From: Azospirillum sp. TSH100
GTDB taxonomy: Bacteria; Pseudomonadota; Alphaproteobacteria; Azospirillales; Azospirillaceae
Assembly (NCBI RefSeq): GCF_004923295.1
Contig: NZ_CP039635.1
Coordinates: 702,501-766,500, forward strand
Direction of reading: 5' to 3'
DNA: 64,000 bases
Shown: positions 1 to 8,921 of the stretch, one piece after another
Layout: every line of letters begins with the position of its first letter
How positions within the stretch are numbered: the stretch's first letter is position 1
The notes under the pieces: model-generated
Databases searched by the model: none
Seen by the model: the letters and a program-made list of their open reading frames with translations, nothing else
Told to the model about the DNA's origin: nothing
Position numbers and translations under genes: made by a program

Positions 1-1
1 C

Positions 2-619
2 ACCGTCGAATGGGCCGACATCGGCTTCGAGCAGATGATCTCGTCGCTGACCACCGGCCGCGTCGATCTCATCCATTCCGGGATGAGCGATCTGCCCAAG
101 CGCCGCGACAGCCTGGATTTCGTCGACTACATGAAGTCCGGCGCCCAGTTCTACACCCTGGCCGACCGCAAGGACGAGTTCAAGGCGCCGACCGACTTCT
201 GCGGCAAGAAGGTCGCCATGAGCCGCCGCACCTCGTTCCCCGACGAAACCGCCAAATGGTCGAAGGACAATTGCGAGGCTCAGGGCAAGCCGGCCGTCCA
301 GGTGGTCGGGTCGGAGGGCTCGGCCGATGCCCGCGCGCAGCTGAAGCAGGGCCGGGTGGACGGTGCCGTCCAGGGTTCCGAGACGCTGCCCTACCTTCTC
401 GGCCTGGAGAAGGACAGCTATGTGATCGTCGGCAAGCCCTTCACCTCGCTCTACCAGGGGATCGCCTTCCCGAAGACCGAACCGGGGCTGCGCGACGCCT
501 ATGTCGCCGCCTTGAAGACGCTGATGGAGTCGGGTGAATACAGGAAGATCTTCGACAGCTGGGGGCTGGCCGACGCGATGCTCGACACCGCGATGGTCAA
601 CAGCGAACCGGTGAAGTGA
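2..619 (+). CDS. Amino-acid-type ABC transporter substrate-binding protein (family 3), 5' truncated
   Basis: The gene runs in from the left edge, so the signal peptide and first lobe are missing; about 205 residues remain. The visible start (TVEWADIGFEQMI, then LTTGRVDLIHSGMSD) is the typical hinge of bacterial periplasmic solute-binding proteins family 3, where a 'G(K/R)xDxIxxGM' segment precedes the second lobe. The rest includes the usual 'KVAMSRRTSF' return strand and the C-terminal 'SGEYRKIFDSWGL' helix. It should bind a polar amino acid or related amine in the periplasm and pass it to permeases encoded to the left of the window. Its stop lies 75 bases before the MmgE/PrpD start, so it probably belongs to the same plus-strand operon. 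The ligand cannot be told from sequence. Confidence 0.85.
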   Translation, partial: TVEWADIGFEQMISSLTTGRVDLIHSGMSDLPKRRDSLDFVDYMKSGAQFYTLADRKDEFKAPTDFCGKKVAMSRRTSFPDETAKWSKDNCEAQGKPAVQVVGSEGSADARAQLKQGRVDGAVQGSETLPYLLGLEKDSYVIVGKPFTSLYQGIAFPKTEPGLRDAYVAALKTLMESGEYRKIFDSWGLADAMLDTAMVNSEPVK

Positions 620-693
620 TCGTCCGGGGACCGCGCCGGCCATCCGGCGCGGTCCCTCCCATCCCCATTCCGGGGACTTCCAGGACAAGCTCA

Positions 694-2106
694 ATGACAT
701 CCCATCCGACCGCCGCCCCGCCGACCGCGGGAGCGGACGCACTGGCGCGCCTTGCCGCCTTCACAGCAGCCCTCCGTTTCGCGGATCTGCCTGCCGCCGT
801 CGTGGACAAGGCACGGGTCCATATCCTCGACACGCTGGGGGCCGCCCTCGCCGGAACCCGCTCGCACGAATTCGCCCTGGTCGCCGGGATGCTCGGCTCA
901 AGCTCCGGCGGCCCGGCCCGCCTGTGGGCGCTGGGCAGCGCCGCGAGCGCGCGCGACGCCGCGCTGGTCAACGGGGTCGCCGCCCACGTCTTTGAACTCG
1001 ACGACACCGGCGGCTGCGACCATTCCGGCGCCGTCGTGGTGCCGGCGGTGATCGCCGCCGCCGAAGGCCGCCCGGTTCCGGGCGAGGAGCTTCTCGTCGC
1101 CGTCGTCGTTGGCTACGAGGTCGGCCGCCGCCTGCTGGAGGCTGCCGGCGGCTATGACCGGCACAACGGTGCCGGCTGGCATTCGACCGGGACCTGCGGC
1201 GCGGTCGCCGCCGCCGCCGCGGTCGCCCGCCTGTGGCGGCTGGATGCCGCCGCGACCGCGCACGCCATCACCATTGCCACCAGCTTCTCCTCCGGCCTGT
1301 GGGCCTTCATCCACGACGGCGCGCAGACCAAGAAGATCCATGCCGGCCGCGCTGCCGAAGGCGGCCTGCTGGCCGCCGAACTCGCCCGCGCCGGGATGAC
1401 CGGCCCGTCACGGGTCTTCGACGACGTCTGGGGCGGCTTCTTCCGCAGCTTCGGCCATGCTGACGGCGATCCCGCCCGTTTCACCGAGGATCTGGGACAG
1501 GTCCACCGGATCATGCGGGTGTCGCTGAAGCCCTATGCCGCCTGCCGCGGCACCCATTCGGCGATCGACGCCATCGGCGACCTGCTCGCCGAGACCGGCC
1601 GGCCGGGGACGGAGATCGAGCGGATTGACGTGCGGGCCAGCCAATTCCTCATCGGCATGTGCGGCCGGCCGGACATCGAGCCGCTCGCGGCGGCACAGAT
1701 GAGCCTGCCGCTCGCCATCGCGCTCCGCGCCGTCCATGGCGAGGCCGGCCTGTCGAGCTATGCCGGGCCGAAGCGCCGCGATCCCCGCGTCCGCGACCTG
1801 CTGGCACGGATCGTCGTCGAAGCCGATCCGGCGATGGCGGCACTCGACGAACCGGTTGTGGACCTGCGCTTTTCCGACGGAACCAGGGTTGAACGGATGG
1901 TGCCACGGGCCACCGGCTCGCCCGAGCGGCCGATGACGTCGGCGGCGGTGCAGGCCAAGTTCGCCGAACTGGCCGGCATGGCATTGCCGGCGGAGTCCGT
2001 CGCCGCGCTGGCCGGCCTCGTCGCGGCCCTTCCAACGCTGGAGGACGTCGCCCCCCTGTGCGCCCTGCTCGCCGCCGGGCGTCCCACCGCAGAGCCATTC
2101 CGCTGA
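694..2106 (+). CDS. MmgE/PrpD family protein
   Basis: A 470-residue protein with the full MmgE/PrpD fold: the N-terminal all-helical part with 'ILDTLGAALAGTRSHEF', then 'VNGVAAHVFELDDTGG' and 'HPGA'-equivalent 'HSGAVVVPAVIAAAEG', 'GYEVGRRLLEA', and 'KPYAACRGTHSAIDA'. The family includes 2-methylcitrate dehydratase PrpD, cis-aconitate decarboxylase and many uncharacterised members, so the exact reaction (hydration/dehydration or decarboxylation of an organic acid) is open. I chose ATG 694 because an earlier GTG at 616 overlaps the stop of the previous gene and would add a low-complexity leader unlike the family. It sits between a binding protein and a NodB-type deacetylase, so it probably acts in one catabolic route for an imported nitrogen compound rather than in the propionate cycle: no prpB or prpC is nearby. 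Confidence 0.88.
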   Translation: MTSHPTAAPPTAGADALARLAAFTAALRFADLPAAVVDKARVHILDTLGAALAGTRSHEFALVAGMLGSSSGGPARLWALGSAASARDAALVNGVAAHVFELDDTGGCDHSGAVVVPAVIAAAEGRPVPGEELLVAVVVGYEVGRRLLEAAGGYDRHNGAGWHSTGTCGAVAAAAAVARLWRLDAAATAHAITIATSFSSGLWAFIHDGAQTKKIHAGRAAEGGLLAAELARAGMTGPSRVFDDVWGGFFRSFGHADGDPARFTEDLGQVHRIMRVSLKPYAACRGTHSAIDAIGDLLAETGRPGTEIERIDVRASQFLIGMCGRPDIEPLAAAQMSLPLAIALRAVHGEAGLSSYAGPKRRDPRVRDLLARIVVEADPAMAALDEPVVDLRFSDGTRVERMVPRATGSPERPMTSAAVQAKFAELAGMALPAESVAALAGLVAALPTLEDVAPLCALLAAGRPTAEPFR

Positions 2107-2123
2107 TCAGCCGGGAGCCAGCC

Positions 2124-2987
2124 ATGACCGACTTTCCCCCGATCGCCTTCAACCGGGCACCGCCCGCTCCGCATTACCCCTGGCCGAACGGAGCCAAAAG
2201 CGCGCTCTTCGTCGGTTTCGACGTGGATGGCGAGACCGCCTGGATCGGCAACCGGCCGGAGAATGCCGACCGTCTGGTCACCGTCTCGCATGGCGGCTGG
2301 GACGGCCGCGTCGGCATCGCCCGCATCCTGGATCTGCTCGAAGAGGTGAAGGTCAAGGCGACCTTCTTCATTCCCGGCTGGACCGCACTCGCCCACCGGC
2401 CCCAATGCGAGGCCATCGTGGCCGCCGGCCACGAGATCGGTCACCACGGCTATCTTCATCGCCGGCCGGAACGCTCCGCCTTCGATGCCGCCCGCGAGGA
2501 GATCGACCGCGGGTTCGAGGCGCTGGACCGCGCCCTGGGCGTCCGGCCGGTCGGCTATCGCGCCCCGTCCGGCGAGAATTTCCCGGAGCTTCTCGCCTAT
2601 CTGGCGGACAGCGGCATCGTCTATTCCAGCTCCTTCCGCGACGACGTCCGGCCCTATCGCCATCTCCTGCACGACGACCGGCCCGGCCCCATCGAGATCC
2701 CGGTCAATTACGCCTTCGACGACTGGAATTTCGGCATGACCAGCCGGGTCGACCCGCGCCCGATCTTCGGCCGCGACGCGGTCCTGAGCCTGTGGATCGA
2801 CGAGTTCGAGGCGACGCACGCCTGGGGCGGCTGCACCACCATGGTACTCCACCCGCAGGTGTCCGGGCGGCCGATGCGCTGGCACCTGTTGCGTGACTTC
2901 CTGCGTCATGTGCTGGCCAAGGACGATGTCTGGATCGCCACCGGTGCGGAGATCGCCGCCCATTACCGTGCCTGCGAAGCGGCCTGA
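2124..2987 (+). CDS. Polysaccharide deacetylase (NodB-fold) family amidohydrolase, PuuE-like
   Basis: A 287-residue protein with the NodB homology fold in a cytoplasmic version (no signal peptide). Motif 1 is 'FVGFDVDGETAW' (aspartates for the metal), motif 2 is 'GHEIGHHGYLHR' (two histidines), motif 3 is 'GYRAPSGE'. The length and the acidic 'DVDGE' motif resemble the PuuE/allantoinase-type subgroup that cleaves C-N bonds in small cyclic ureides and imides rather than chitin. Start ATG 2124 has GGGAG eight bases upstream and lies 17 bases after the MmgE/PrpD stop. With the ureohydrolase downstream, an amide or cyclic ureide substrate is the natural guess, but this is inference. Confidence 0.85.
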   Translation: MTDFPPIAFNRAPPAPHYPWPNGAKSALFVGFDVDGETAWIGNRPENADRLVTVSHGGWDGRVGIARILDLLEEVKVKATFFIPGWTALAHRPQCEAIVAAGHEIGHHGYLHRRPERSAFDAAREEIDRGFEALDRALGVRPVGYRAPSGENFPELLAYLADSGIVYSSSFRDDVRPYRHLLHDDRPGPIEIPVNYAFDDWNFGMTSRVDPRPIFGRDAVLSLWIDEFEATHAWGGCTTMVLHPQVSGRPMRWHLLRDFLRHVLAKDDVWIATGAEIAAHYRACEAA

Positions 2988-3020
2988 GCGCCGTCGTCGC
3001 CGCCTGAAAGGAGAGCCTCG

Positions 3021-4094
3021 ATGACGCCCGAGAAGCTTGGCGCCCTGCGTGCCCGTTACGCCGATGCCGGCGGCGCCGACATCGACGACCCCGATTTCCG
3101 CAAGGTGGCGGGGCTGCAATTCTCCGATGGCGAGCGCCGGAAATGGCCGTTCTCCGACCCGGCGACCCTGCTGGACGCACCGTTCCGGCCGGACGCGCCG
3201 GCGGCGGGCTTTGCAGACCTCGACGTCGCGCTGGTCGGCGTGCCGATGGACCTGGGTGTCACCAATCGCGCCGGCGCCCGGCTGGGCCCGCGTGCGGTGC
3301 GGGCGGTCGAGCGCATCGGCCCCTTCGAGCATGTGCTGCGGGTCACGCCGATGGCCGACCTGCGCGTCGCCGACGTCGGCGACGTGCCGTTCCGCTCCCG
3401 CTTCGATCTGGCGCTCTGCCATGCCGACATGGAGGAGTATTTCGGCCGGCTCGTCGCCTCCGGCGTGACGCCGCTGTCGGTCGGCGGCGATCATTCGATC
3501 ACGCGGGCGATCCTGGCCGCCGTCGGCCGTGACCGCCCGGTCGGGATGGTCCATATCGACGCCCATTGCGACACCGGCGGCGTCTATGAGGGGTCCAAGT
3601 TCCACCATGGCGGACCCTTCCGTCAGGCCGTGCTGGAAGGCACCCTGGATCCGGAGCGCTGCATCCAGATCGGCATCCGGGGCGGCGCCGAATATCTCTG
3701 GGAGTTCTCGAAGATCGCCGGCATGACCGTGATCCATGCGGAGGAGGTCGCGGAGATGGGGCTCGCCGCGGTGATCGCGAAGGCCCGCGCGGTGGTCGGC
3801 GACGGGCCGACCTACGTCACCTTCGACGTCGACGGGCTGGATCCCGCCTATGCGCCCGGCACCGGCACCCCCGAAGTGGGCGGGCTTCAGCCGCGTGAGG
3901 TAATGGCGATCCTGCGCGGGCTCGCCGGCATCGACATCGTCGGCGGCGACGTGGTGGAGGTGGCGCCCCAGTATGACGCCACGACGAACACCGCCCAGAT
4001 CGGCGCACAGGTCCTGTTCGAGCTTCTCTGTCTCGTCGCGCTGAGGAGCACCGATCCGCGCCGCCGATCCGGCATCGGCGCCAGTGAAGAGTGA
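3021..4094 (+). CDS. Ureohydrolase (arginase/agmatinase/guanidinobutyrase family)
   Basis: A 357-residue binuclear-manganese ureohydrolase. The metal motifs are intact: GGDHS near residue 154, HIDAHCDT near residue 177 and DVDGLDPAYAPGTGTPE near residue 270. It should hydrolyse a guanidino group to urea plus an amine in the cytoplasm. It carries a roughly 60-residue N-terminal extension before the core 'ALVGVPMDLGVTNR', which is longer than agmatinase SpeB and is seen in some guanidino-acid hydrolases. A strong GGAGAG ribosome site precedes ATG 3021. It is the last gene of the plus-strand set and converges on the ThDP enzyme. It is a distant paralogue of the ureohydrolase at 32457-33482, which has GGDHL instead of GGDHS. 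Substrate unknown: 4-guanidinobutyrate, agmatine or another guanidino acid. Confidence 0.88.
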   Translation: MTPEKLGALRARYADAGGADIDDPDFRKVAGLQFSDGERRKWPFSDPATLLDAPFRPDAPAAGFADLDVALVGVPMDLGVTNRAGARLGPRAVRAVERIGPFEHVLRVTPMADLRVADVGDVPFRSRFDLALCHADMEEYFGRLVASGVTPLSVGGDHSITRAILAAVGRDRPVGMVHIDAHCDTGGVYEGSKFHHGGPFRQAVLEGTLDPERCIQIGIRGGAEYLWEFSKIAGMTVIHAEEVAEMGLAAVIAKARAVVGDGPTYVTFDVDGLDPAYAPGTGTPEVGGLQPREVMAILRGLAGIDIVGGDVVEVAPQYDATTNTAQIGAQVLFELLCLVALRSTDPRRRSGIGASEE

Positions 4095-4098
4095 GCTG

Positions 4099-4136
4099 GT
4101 ACCGGTGCTGACCGTGCCACGGGGCAGCGCCGGTAC
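4099..4136. terminator. Inverted repeat between convergent genes, possible bidirectional terminator
   Basis: GTACCGGTGCTG (4099-4110) can pair with CAGCGCCGGTAC (4125-4136), twelve pairs with one G-U in RNA and a 14-base loop. It lies in the 58-base gap between the stops of two convergent genes. There is no clear T-run on either side, so a simple intrinsic terminator is not certain. Confidence 0.4.
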
Positions 4137-4152
4137 AGGACATCACGAATGG

Positions 4153-5907
4153 TCAGGCGTAGCGGACCTCCTCGCTTTCGACGGCGAGCGGATCCCGGCC
4201 GCGCTTGGACAGCCAGGAATAGACCGGCGGCACCCGGTCGGCGATGGATTCGACATGGATGTCGATCAGGCAGGGGCCGCTGTCATAGGCGAAGGCTTCC
4301 GCCAGCGCCTTGTCCAGGTCAGCCGACGTCCGGGCCGTCCACGCCTTGACCCCGAAGGCTTCGGCGATGGCCTGCCCTTGCGGCGGCATGAAATCCACGC
4401 TGAAGCACTGGTTGTGGCCGCGCAGCCGGTGAAGCCCCTTGATCCAGCCGAAGGTGCCGTTGTTGAACAGGAGAAGGATGGCCGGCACCTGCAGCCTGAC
4501 CAGCGTTTCCAGCTCGCCCACCGCCATGCCGAAGGAACCGTCGCCAAACAGGCCGATGGGACGACGCTCCTTGTCGGCGAACCAGGCACCGACGGTGGCC
4601 GGCAGGGCGGAGCCGAGGCCGCCGAAGGCGCGCGGAATCGCGAAGCGGGTGCGTCGGTCCTTCAGTTTCAGGAAGCGGGTCATGTAAGGGGTCGGCGTTC
4701 CGGCGTCGGAATAGATGTGGGCCGGTTTGCCATGGGCCTCCAGCGCCTCGTTGAAGCAGCGCACCACCCGCTCCGGCCGCAAGGGAAGGGCGTCCGAATT
4801 CAGCAGCGGTTCGGCGTTGCGCCAGAACTCCGCGCGCAGCCCGTTCAGTTCATCGATCCAGGGCTGGGTCTTGCCGTGATCGCGGCCGGCCGGGGCAAGG
4901 TCGATCAGCTGTGCCAGCGTCAGCTTGGCGTCGCCCGGCACCGACAGGACATTCTCGTAATTGTTCGCCATGATCTCCGGATCGATGTCGATCTGGGCGA
5001 CGCGCTTGTTCAGCGTGATCTTCGGGAAGGTCCAGCCGATGGTCACCACCGATCCCATCTTCGAGCCGACGAACAGCACGAAGTCGGCATGCTCCAGCGC
5101 CCAGTTGGCATGAGGATGGAAGCCGTTGTCGCCGATCACCCCAACCGCCAGACGATGATCGTCCGGCATGGTGCCCTGTCCGGTCATGGTGGTGCAGACC
5201 GGAATGTTCAGCCGCTCGGCCAGCGCCGTCACCTCCGGCCCGGCACAGGACCGGTTCACCCCGCCACCCGACACGATCAGCGGCCGCTCGCTGGTGGAAA
5301 GCAGCGTCATCAGCCGGTGCAGCGCGTCCGGCGTCGGCAGGGTCGGGAAGGCCGGGAAGCTGGCGCACTCCTCTTCGACATGGAGGGAGACACGGGCCGG
5401 ATCGACTTCGGCGCGGAGCATGTCCTCCGGGATTTGCAGATGGACGGCGCCCGGCTTGCCGGAACAAGCGACGCGGAAGGCGCGCCGCAGGATTTCCGGC
5501 AGCTTCTCGGCCGATTTCACCTGCACCGACATCTTGGTGACCGGCTCGAACAGGCGGGCGCAGTCAAGTTCGGTCAGGACGCCGCGTCCCTCCCCCGGCA
5601 GGGGAATGTCGATGGTCAGCAGGATCACCGGCACGGACGAGGCGTTGGATTCCGCGACAGGCGGCAGGGAATACATGGCGCCGGCGCCCGACGGGCATTC
5701 GAACACCGCCGGCTTGCTGGTGAAGCGCCCATAGGCATCGGCCATGTATCCGGCGGACCGCTCGTCCCGCGCCATGACATGGCGGATCCGCCCTTCGCGC
5801 TCTTGAAGCGCCTCGTAGAACGGCACGTTGGTGTCGCCCGGAACGCCGAACACGACGTCGACTCCATAGGCGATCAGCATCTCCACCAGGATATCCGCGC
5901 CACGCAT
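4153..5907 (-). CDS. Thiamine-diphosphate-dependent enzyme, acetolactate-synthase-like
   Basis: A 584-residue ThDP enzyme with the three usual domains: N-terminal Pyr domain ('MLIAYGVDVVFGVPGDTN', catalytic-type glutamate in 'ARDERSAGYMADAYGR'), central domain, and C-terminal PP domain with the ThDP motif 'FGDGSFGMAVGELETL' (near residue 452) ending in 'LLFNNGTFGWIKG'. It is close in build to acetolactate synthase large subunits but no small subunit is nearby, and the family also holds oxo-acid decarboxylases and ligases. It follows the FAD oxidoreductase gene by 49 bases on the same strand, so an attractive reading is that the oxidase makes a 2-oxo acid which this enzyme decarboxylates or condenses. 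The function remains inferred. Confidence 0.85.
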   Translation of the reverse strand: MRGADILVEMLIAYGVDVVFGVPGDTNVPFYEALQEREGRIRHVMARDERSAGYMADAYGRFTSKPAVFECPSGAGAMYSLPPVAESNASSVPVILLTIDIPLPGEGRGVLTELDCARLFEPVTKMSVQVKSAEKLPEILRRAFRVACSGKPGAVHLQIPEDMLRAEVDPARVSLHVEEECASFPAFPTLPTPDALHRLMTLLSTSERPLIVSGGGVNRSCAGPEVTALAERLNIPVCTTMTGQGTMPDDHRLAVGVIGDNGFHPHANWALEHADFVLFVGSKMGSVVTIGWTFPKITLNKRVAQIDIDPEIMANNYENVLSVPGDAKLTLAQLIDLAPAGRDHGKTQPWIDELNGLRAEFWRNAEPLLNSDALPLRPERVVRCFNEALEAHGKPAHIYSDAGTPTPYMTRFLKLKDRRTRFAIPRAFGGLGSALPATVGAWFADKERRPIGLFGDGSFGMAVGELETLVRLQVPAILLLFNNGTFGWIKGLHRLRGHNQCFSVDFMPPQGQAIAEAFGVKAWTARTSADLDKALAEAFAYDSGPCLIDIHVESIADRVPPVYSWLSKRGRDPLAVESEEVRYA

Positions 5908-5956
5908 CGATCTTCTCCTTGGAAGCGAAATCTATCTTGAGGGGTGGGGTCGGGAC

Positions 5957-7222
5957 CTAGACCCGGCCGAAGGCGAAGCGGCCGGCCGCGAAGGGCGTCA
6001 CGTCGCGGAGCGGACTGGCGCCGGCAACCAGATCGGCGACGATGCGGCCGGTGATCGGCCCGCTGGCGAAGCCGACATGACCATGGCCGAAGGCATGGAC
6101 GATGTCGGAAGAACGCGACGCCGGGCCGATCACCGGCAGGCCGTCCGGCGTCGAGGGGCGATGTCCCATCCAGCGGTCGCGCACCGCCTCCGACCCGCCC
6201 GGCAGTCCCGGATAGGTCTTCCTGGCATGGTCGACCAGGATGTCGGCCCGCCTCCAGTTGGGCGGGGCGTCGATGGACGCCAGTTCGACCTGCCCCGACA
6301 GACGCAATCCATCGGCGGTCGGCGTGTTCGCCATCCGGCCGTCGCTGGGCATCACCGGATGGAGAGGGCCGGCCGACCCGTCCTCCATGACGGCATGATA
6401 GCCGCGCTCGGCCTCCAGCGGGACGGGGTCGCCGGCCGCAACGGCCAGCGCCTTGGATCGGATGCCCGACGCGATCACCGCCCGATCGCAGGGAATGGGG
6501 CCGCCATCGGTCTCCACCGCCGCCAGCCGGCTGCCGTCGAAGGCGAAACCGGTGGCACGGGCAGGCACCAGCCGGGCGCCCAACGCCACCGCATGCGCGA
6601 CGATCGCCGACACGTAGCGGCCCGGATCACGGCAATACGCGCCCTCCTCCACCAGCACTCCGAAGCGGTAGACGTCGGACAGGCCGGGTTCACGGGCTTC
6701 CAACCCCGCACGGTCGAGTTCGCGCCATGTCAGGCCGGTCATGCGGCGCAGCCGCCAGGACAGCGCTTCCGCCTCGAACGCCGGCCGGTCGGGATAGGCG
6801 TAAAGCAGCCCGTCCTGCCGGATCAGTTCGCCGCACCCCACCTCGCTGGACAGCGCCTGATGCCGGCCGGGGCTGTCGGCCAGGATCGAAGCCAGCGCCG
6901 CGGCCGTCCGTTCGACCCGGCCGACGGTGGCGCCCGCCATCATGAAGCGGAACAGCCAGGGGGCCAGCCGCGGCAGATGACCCCAGCGGATGACCAGCGG
7001 CCCCTGCGGATCGAACAGATATCCGGGCACCTGCCGCCACAGGCCGGGCATCGACATCGGCACCACCGAGGCCGGACTGATCCAGCAACCGTGACCATAG
7101 CTGGCCGATTGCCGCCCGCCGGGGGTGGCCGGTTCGAGGATCGTCACCCGATGACCATCACGGACGAGTTCCAGCGCGCAACTGGCGCCGACGATCCCCG
7201 CCCCTGAGACAACTACGTGCAT
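5957..7222 (-). CDS. FAD-dependent amino acid/amine oxidoreductase (DadA-like)
   Basis: A 421-residue D-amino-acid-dehydrogenase-type flavoprotein. It opens with the dinucleotide-binding motif 'VVSGAGIVGASCALELVRDG' (residues 4-23) followed by the ribose-binding glutamate in 'VTILEP', and ends with 'DIVHAFGHGHVGFASGPITGRIVADLVAG', the second FAD contact typical of the DAO family. It should oxidatively deaminate an amino acid or amine to the oxo acid and ammonia. I chose ATG 7222 because the flavin motif must begin near the N-terminus; an upstream start would add 33 residues of unrelated sequence. It is part of the operon read from the binding protein at 10.5 kb down to the ThDP enzyme. The true substrate is unknown. 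Confidence 0.87.
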   Translation of the reverse strand: MHVVVSGAGIVGASCALELVRDGHRVTILEPATPGGRQSASYGHGCWISPASVVPMSMPGLWRQVPGYLFDPQGPLVIRWGHLPRLAPWLFRFMMAGATVGRVERTAAALASILADSPGRHQALSSEVGCGELIRQDGLLYAYPDRPAFEAEALSWRLRRMTGLTWRELDRAGLEAREPGLSDVYRFGVLVEEGAYCRDPGRYVSAIVAHAVALGARLVPARATGFAFDGSRLAAVETDGGPIPCDRAVIASGIRSKALAVAAGDPVPLEAERGYHAVMEDGSAGPLHPVMPSDGRMANTPTADGLRLSGQVELASIDAPPNWRRADILVDHARKTYPGLPGGSEAVRDRWMGHRPSTPDGLPVIGPASRSSDIVHAFGHGHVGFASGPITGRIVADLVAGASPLRDVTPFAAGRFAFGRV

Positions 7223-7403
7223 TGCCGCCCTTTCGCGCCTCTCCCGAGGCAGGTCTTGACAGTTCAATGGTGCGCGCGACCAGCCGTCTGGAATGGCCGC
7301 CGGGCATGGGACATCCTTCACCGCCGCCCGTGGACGGGCCGGAGCCGGATGGTCGCGATGAAGAGAAAGCGGGCCGCTCAGCCCGCCGGGGGGTGAACCG
7401 CCG

Positions 7404-8180
7404 TCAGGACGGTCCCAACCCGTTGTGGAAATGGCTGAGGAACGCCCGGGTCGCCGGCTGGGACGGGGTCTCGATCACCTGCCGGGCGGGGCCTTCCTCG
7501 ACGACGCAGCCGTCGCGCATGAACACCACGCGGTCGGCGACATCGCGGGCGAAGGCCATCTCGTGCGTCACCAGCAGCATGGTCATGCCCTCCGCGGCGA
7601 GCGAGCGGATGACGGCCAGCACCTCGCCCACCAGTTCAGGGTCGAGCGCGGAGGTCGCCTCGTCGAACAGCATCACCTCCGGCTTCATCGCCAAGGCGCG
7701 GGCGATGGCGACCCGCTGCCGTTGCCCGCCCGACAGCGTGTCGGGACGGGCCGTGGCCTTGTCGGCCAGCCCGACCTTGGCGAGCAGTCCATGGGCGAGG
7801 GTCCGCGCGTCGGCCTTGGGCATGCGCAGGACCTTCACCGGGCCTGCCATCACATTCTCCTCAACGCTCATGTGCGGGAAGAGGTTGAAGGTCTGGAAGA
7901 CCATCCCGGTCCTGGCACGGAAAGCCGACAGTTCGCGGTCGCCCGGCAGCCGGTGCCCACGGGTGAAATCCAGGGCCTGTTCTCCGACCCGGATGAACCC
8001 CTGATCCGGCACCGTCAGCAGGTTGACGCTGCGCAGCAGGGTGGATTTCCCCGATCCGCTCGGCCCGATCAGCGCCACGACGCTGCCCCTGGCGACGCTG
8101 AGCGTGATGTCCTTCAGCACCTCGACCTTGCCGAAGGATTTGCGAACCCCCACAAGCTCGATCATCTTCTGGGCGGACAT
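7404..8180 (-). CDS. Amino acid ABC transporter ATP-binding protein (GlnQ/HisP type)
   Basis: A 258-residue ATPase of the polar amino acid uptake family. It shows Walker A 'GPSGSGKST' (about residues 39-47), the Q-loop in 'GMVFQTFNLFPHMSVEENV', the signature 'LSGGQRQRVAIARAL', Walker B 'VMLFDEATSALDPE' and the H-loop 'LLVTHEM'. It powers uptake through the permease encoded just upstream at 8214-8873 together with the binding protein at 9674-10537. The gap to the next operon gene (the oxidoreductase) is 181 bases and contains no other gene. Confidence 0.93.
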   Translation of the reverse strand: MSAQKMIELVGVRKSFGKVEVLKDITLSVARGSVVALIGPSGSGKSTLLRSVNLLTVPDQGFIRVGEQALDFTRGHRLPGDRELSAFRARTGMVFQTFNLFPHMSVEENVMAGPVKVLRMPKADARTLAHGLLAKVGLADKATARPDTLSGGQRQRVAIARALAMKPEVMLFDEATSALDPELVGEVLAVIRSLAAEGMTMLLVTHEMAFARDVADRVVFMRDGCVVEEGPARQVIETPSQPATRAFLSHFHNGLGPS

Positions 8181-8213
8181 ATCGTCTTTACTCCCGCAAC
8201 AGGTGGCGTGCCG

Positions 8214-8873
8214 TCAGTGGCTCATCCGCGCTTCCAGCCGGTGGGCGAAGCGGGTCAGCGGGAATAGGATGATGAAATAGATGACGGCGATCATGGTGTA
8301 GGTCTCCAACGGCCGGTAGCTCGCCGACGTGATCAGCTGCCCCTGATAGAGCAGGTCCGGCACCGCCAGAACCGACAGCAGCGAGGTGTTCTTCAGCTGG
8401 AGCACCGTCTGGTTGACCAGTGGCGGCACCATGCGCCGGAAGGCTTGCGGCAGGATCACTCCGCCCATCAGCTGGTGCCGGCGCATGCCCAGCGCCCGGC
8501 CGGCATCCCATTGCCCCATGTCGACGGAGATGATGCCGCCCCGGATGATCTCGCCGAAGAACGAGGCGCCGTAGAGCGTCAGCGTGATGAAGGCGGCGAC
8601 CGACGGGCTCAGTTCGATGCCGGTCAGGATCGGCAGCGCATAATAGACCCAGACCAGCTGTACGAGAACGGGGGTGCAGCGGAAGATCTCGATGATGCCG
8701 GTCACCACCGCCGTGGCGATGCGCATGTTCGACAGCCGGGCCAGCGCGATCATGCATCCCACCACCAGTCCGGACACCGCCGTGCCGATGGTGAAGCCGA
8801 GCGTATAAAGGACGCCGACCCCGATCAGACCCTTGTATTGCAGCAGGAAACCGAAATCCCATTGATACTGCAT
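8214..8873 (-). CDS. Amino acid ABC transporter permease (HisM/GlnP type)
   Basis: A 219-residue inner-membrane protein with about five hydrophobic segments and the EAA loop 'WDAGRALGMRRHQLMGGVILPQAFRRMVPPLVNQ', where the permease contacts the ATPase. Length is normal for the His/Glu/Gln family. It is the only permease gene in this operon, so the transporter is probably a homodimer in the membrane. It lies 33 bases upstream of the ATPase gene on the same strand. Confidence 0.92.
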   Translation of the reverse strand: MQYQWDFGFLLQYKGLIGVGVLYTLGFTIGTAVSGLVVGCMIALARLSNMRIATAVVTGIIEIFRCTPVLVQLVWVYYALPILTGIELSPSVAAFITLTLYGASFFGEIIRGGIISVDMGQWDAGRALGMRRHQLMGGVILPQAFRRMVPPLVNQTVLQLKNTSLLSVLAVPDLLYQGQLITSASYRPLETYTMIAVIYFIILFPLTRFAHRLEARMSH

Positions 8874-8921
8874 CTATCGATCCCGTGTGTGAGGGCCGGC
8901 CGGACTTCCGCCGCTCCGAAG

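Noticed and set aside
694..2106. MmgE/PrpD gene as part of the methylcitrate cycle
   Set aside because: No prpB, prpC or acnD gene is near, and the neighbours handle nitrogen compounds.
4084..5940. Very long open frame on the plus strand opposite the ThDP enzyme gene
   Set aside because: It mirrors the codon pattern of the minus-strand gene, has no recognisable domain and is rich in Arg/Gly/His/Gln, as expected from antisense frames in GC-rich DNA.
6077..7207. Long plus-strand frame opposite the FAD oxidoreductase
   Set aside because: Antisense shadow with no family features; the opposite strand has clear flavin motifs.
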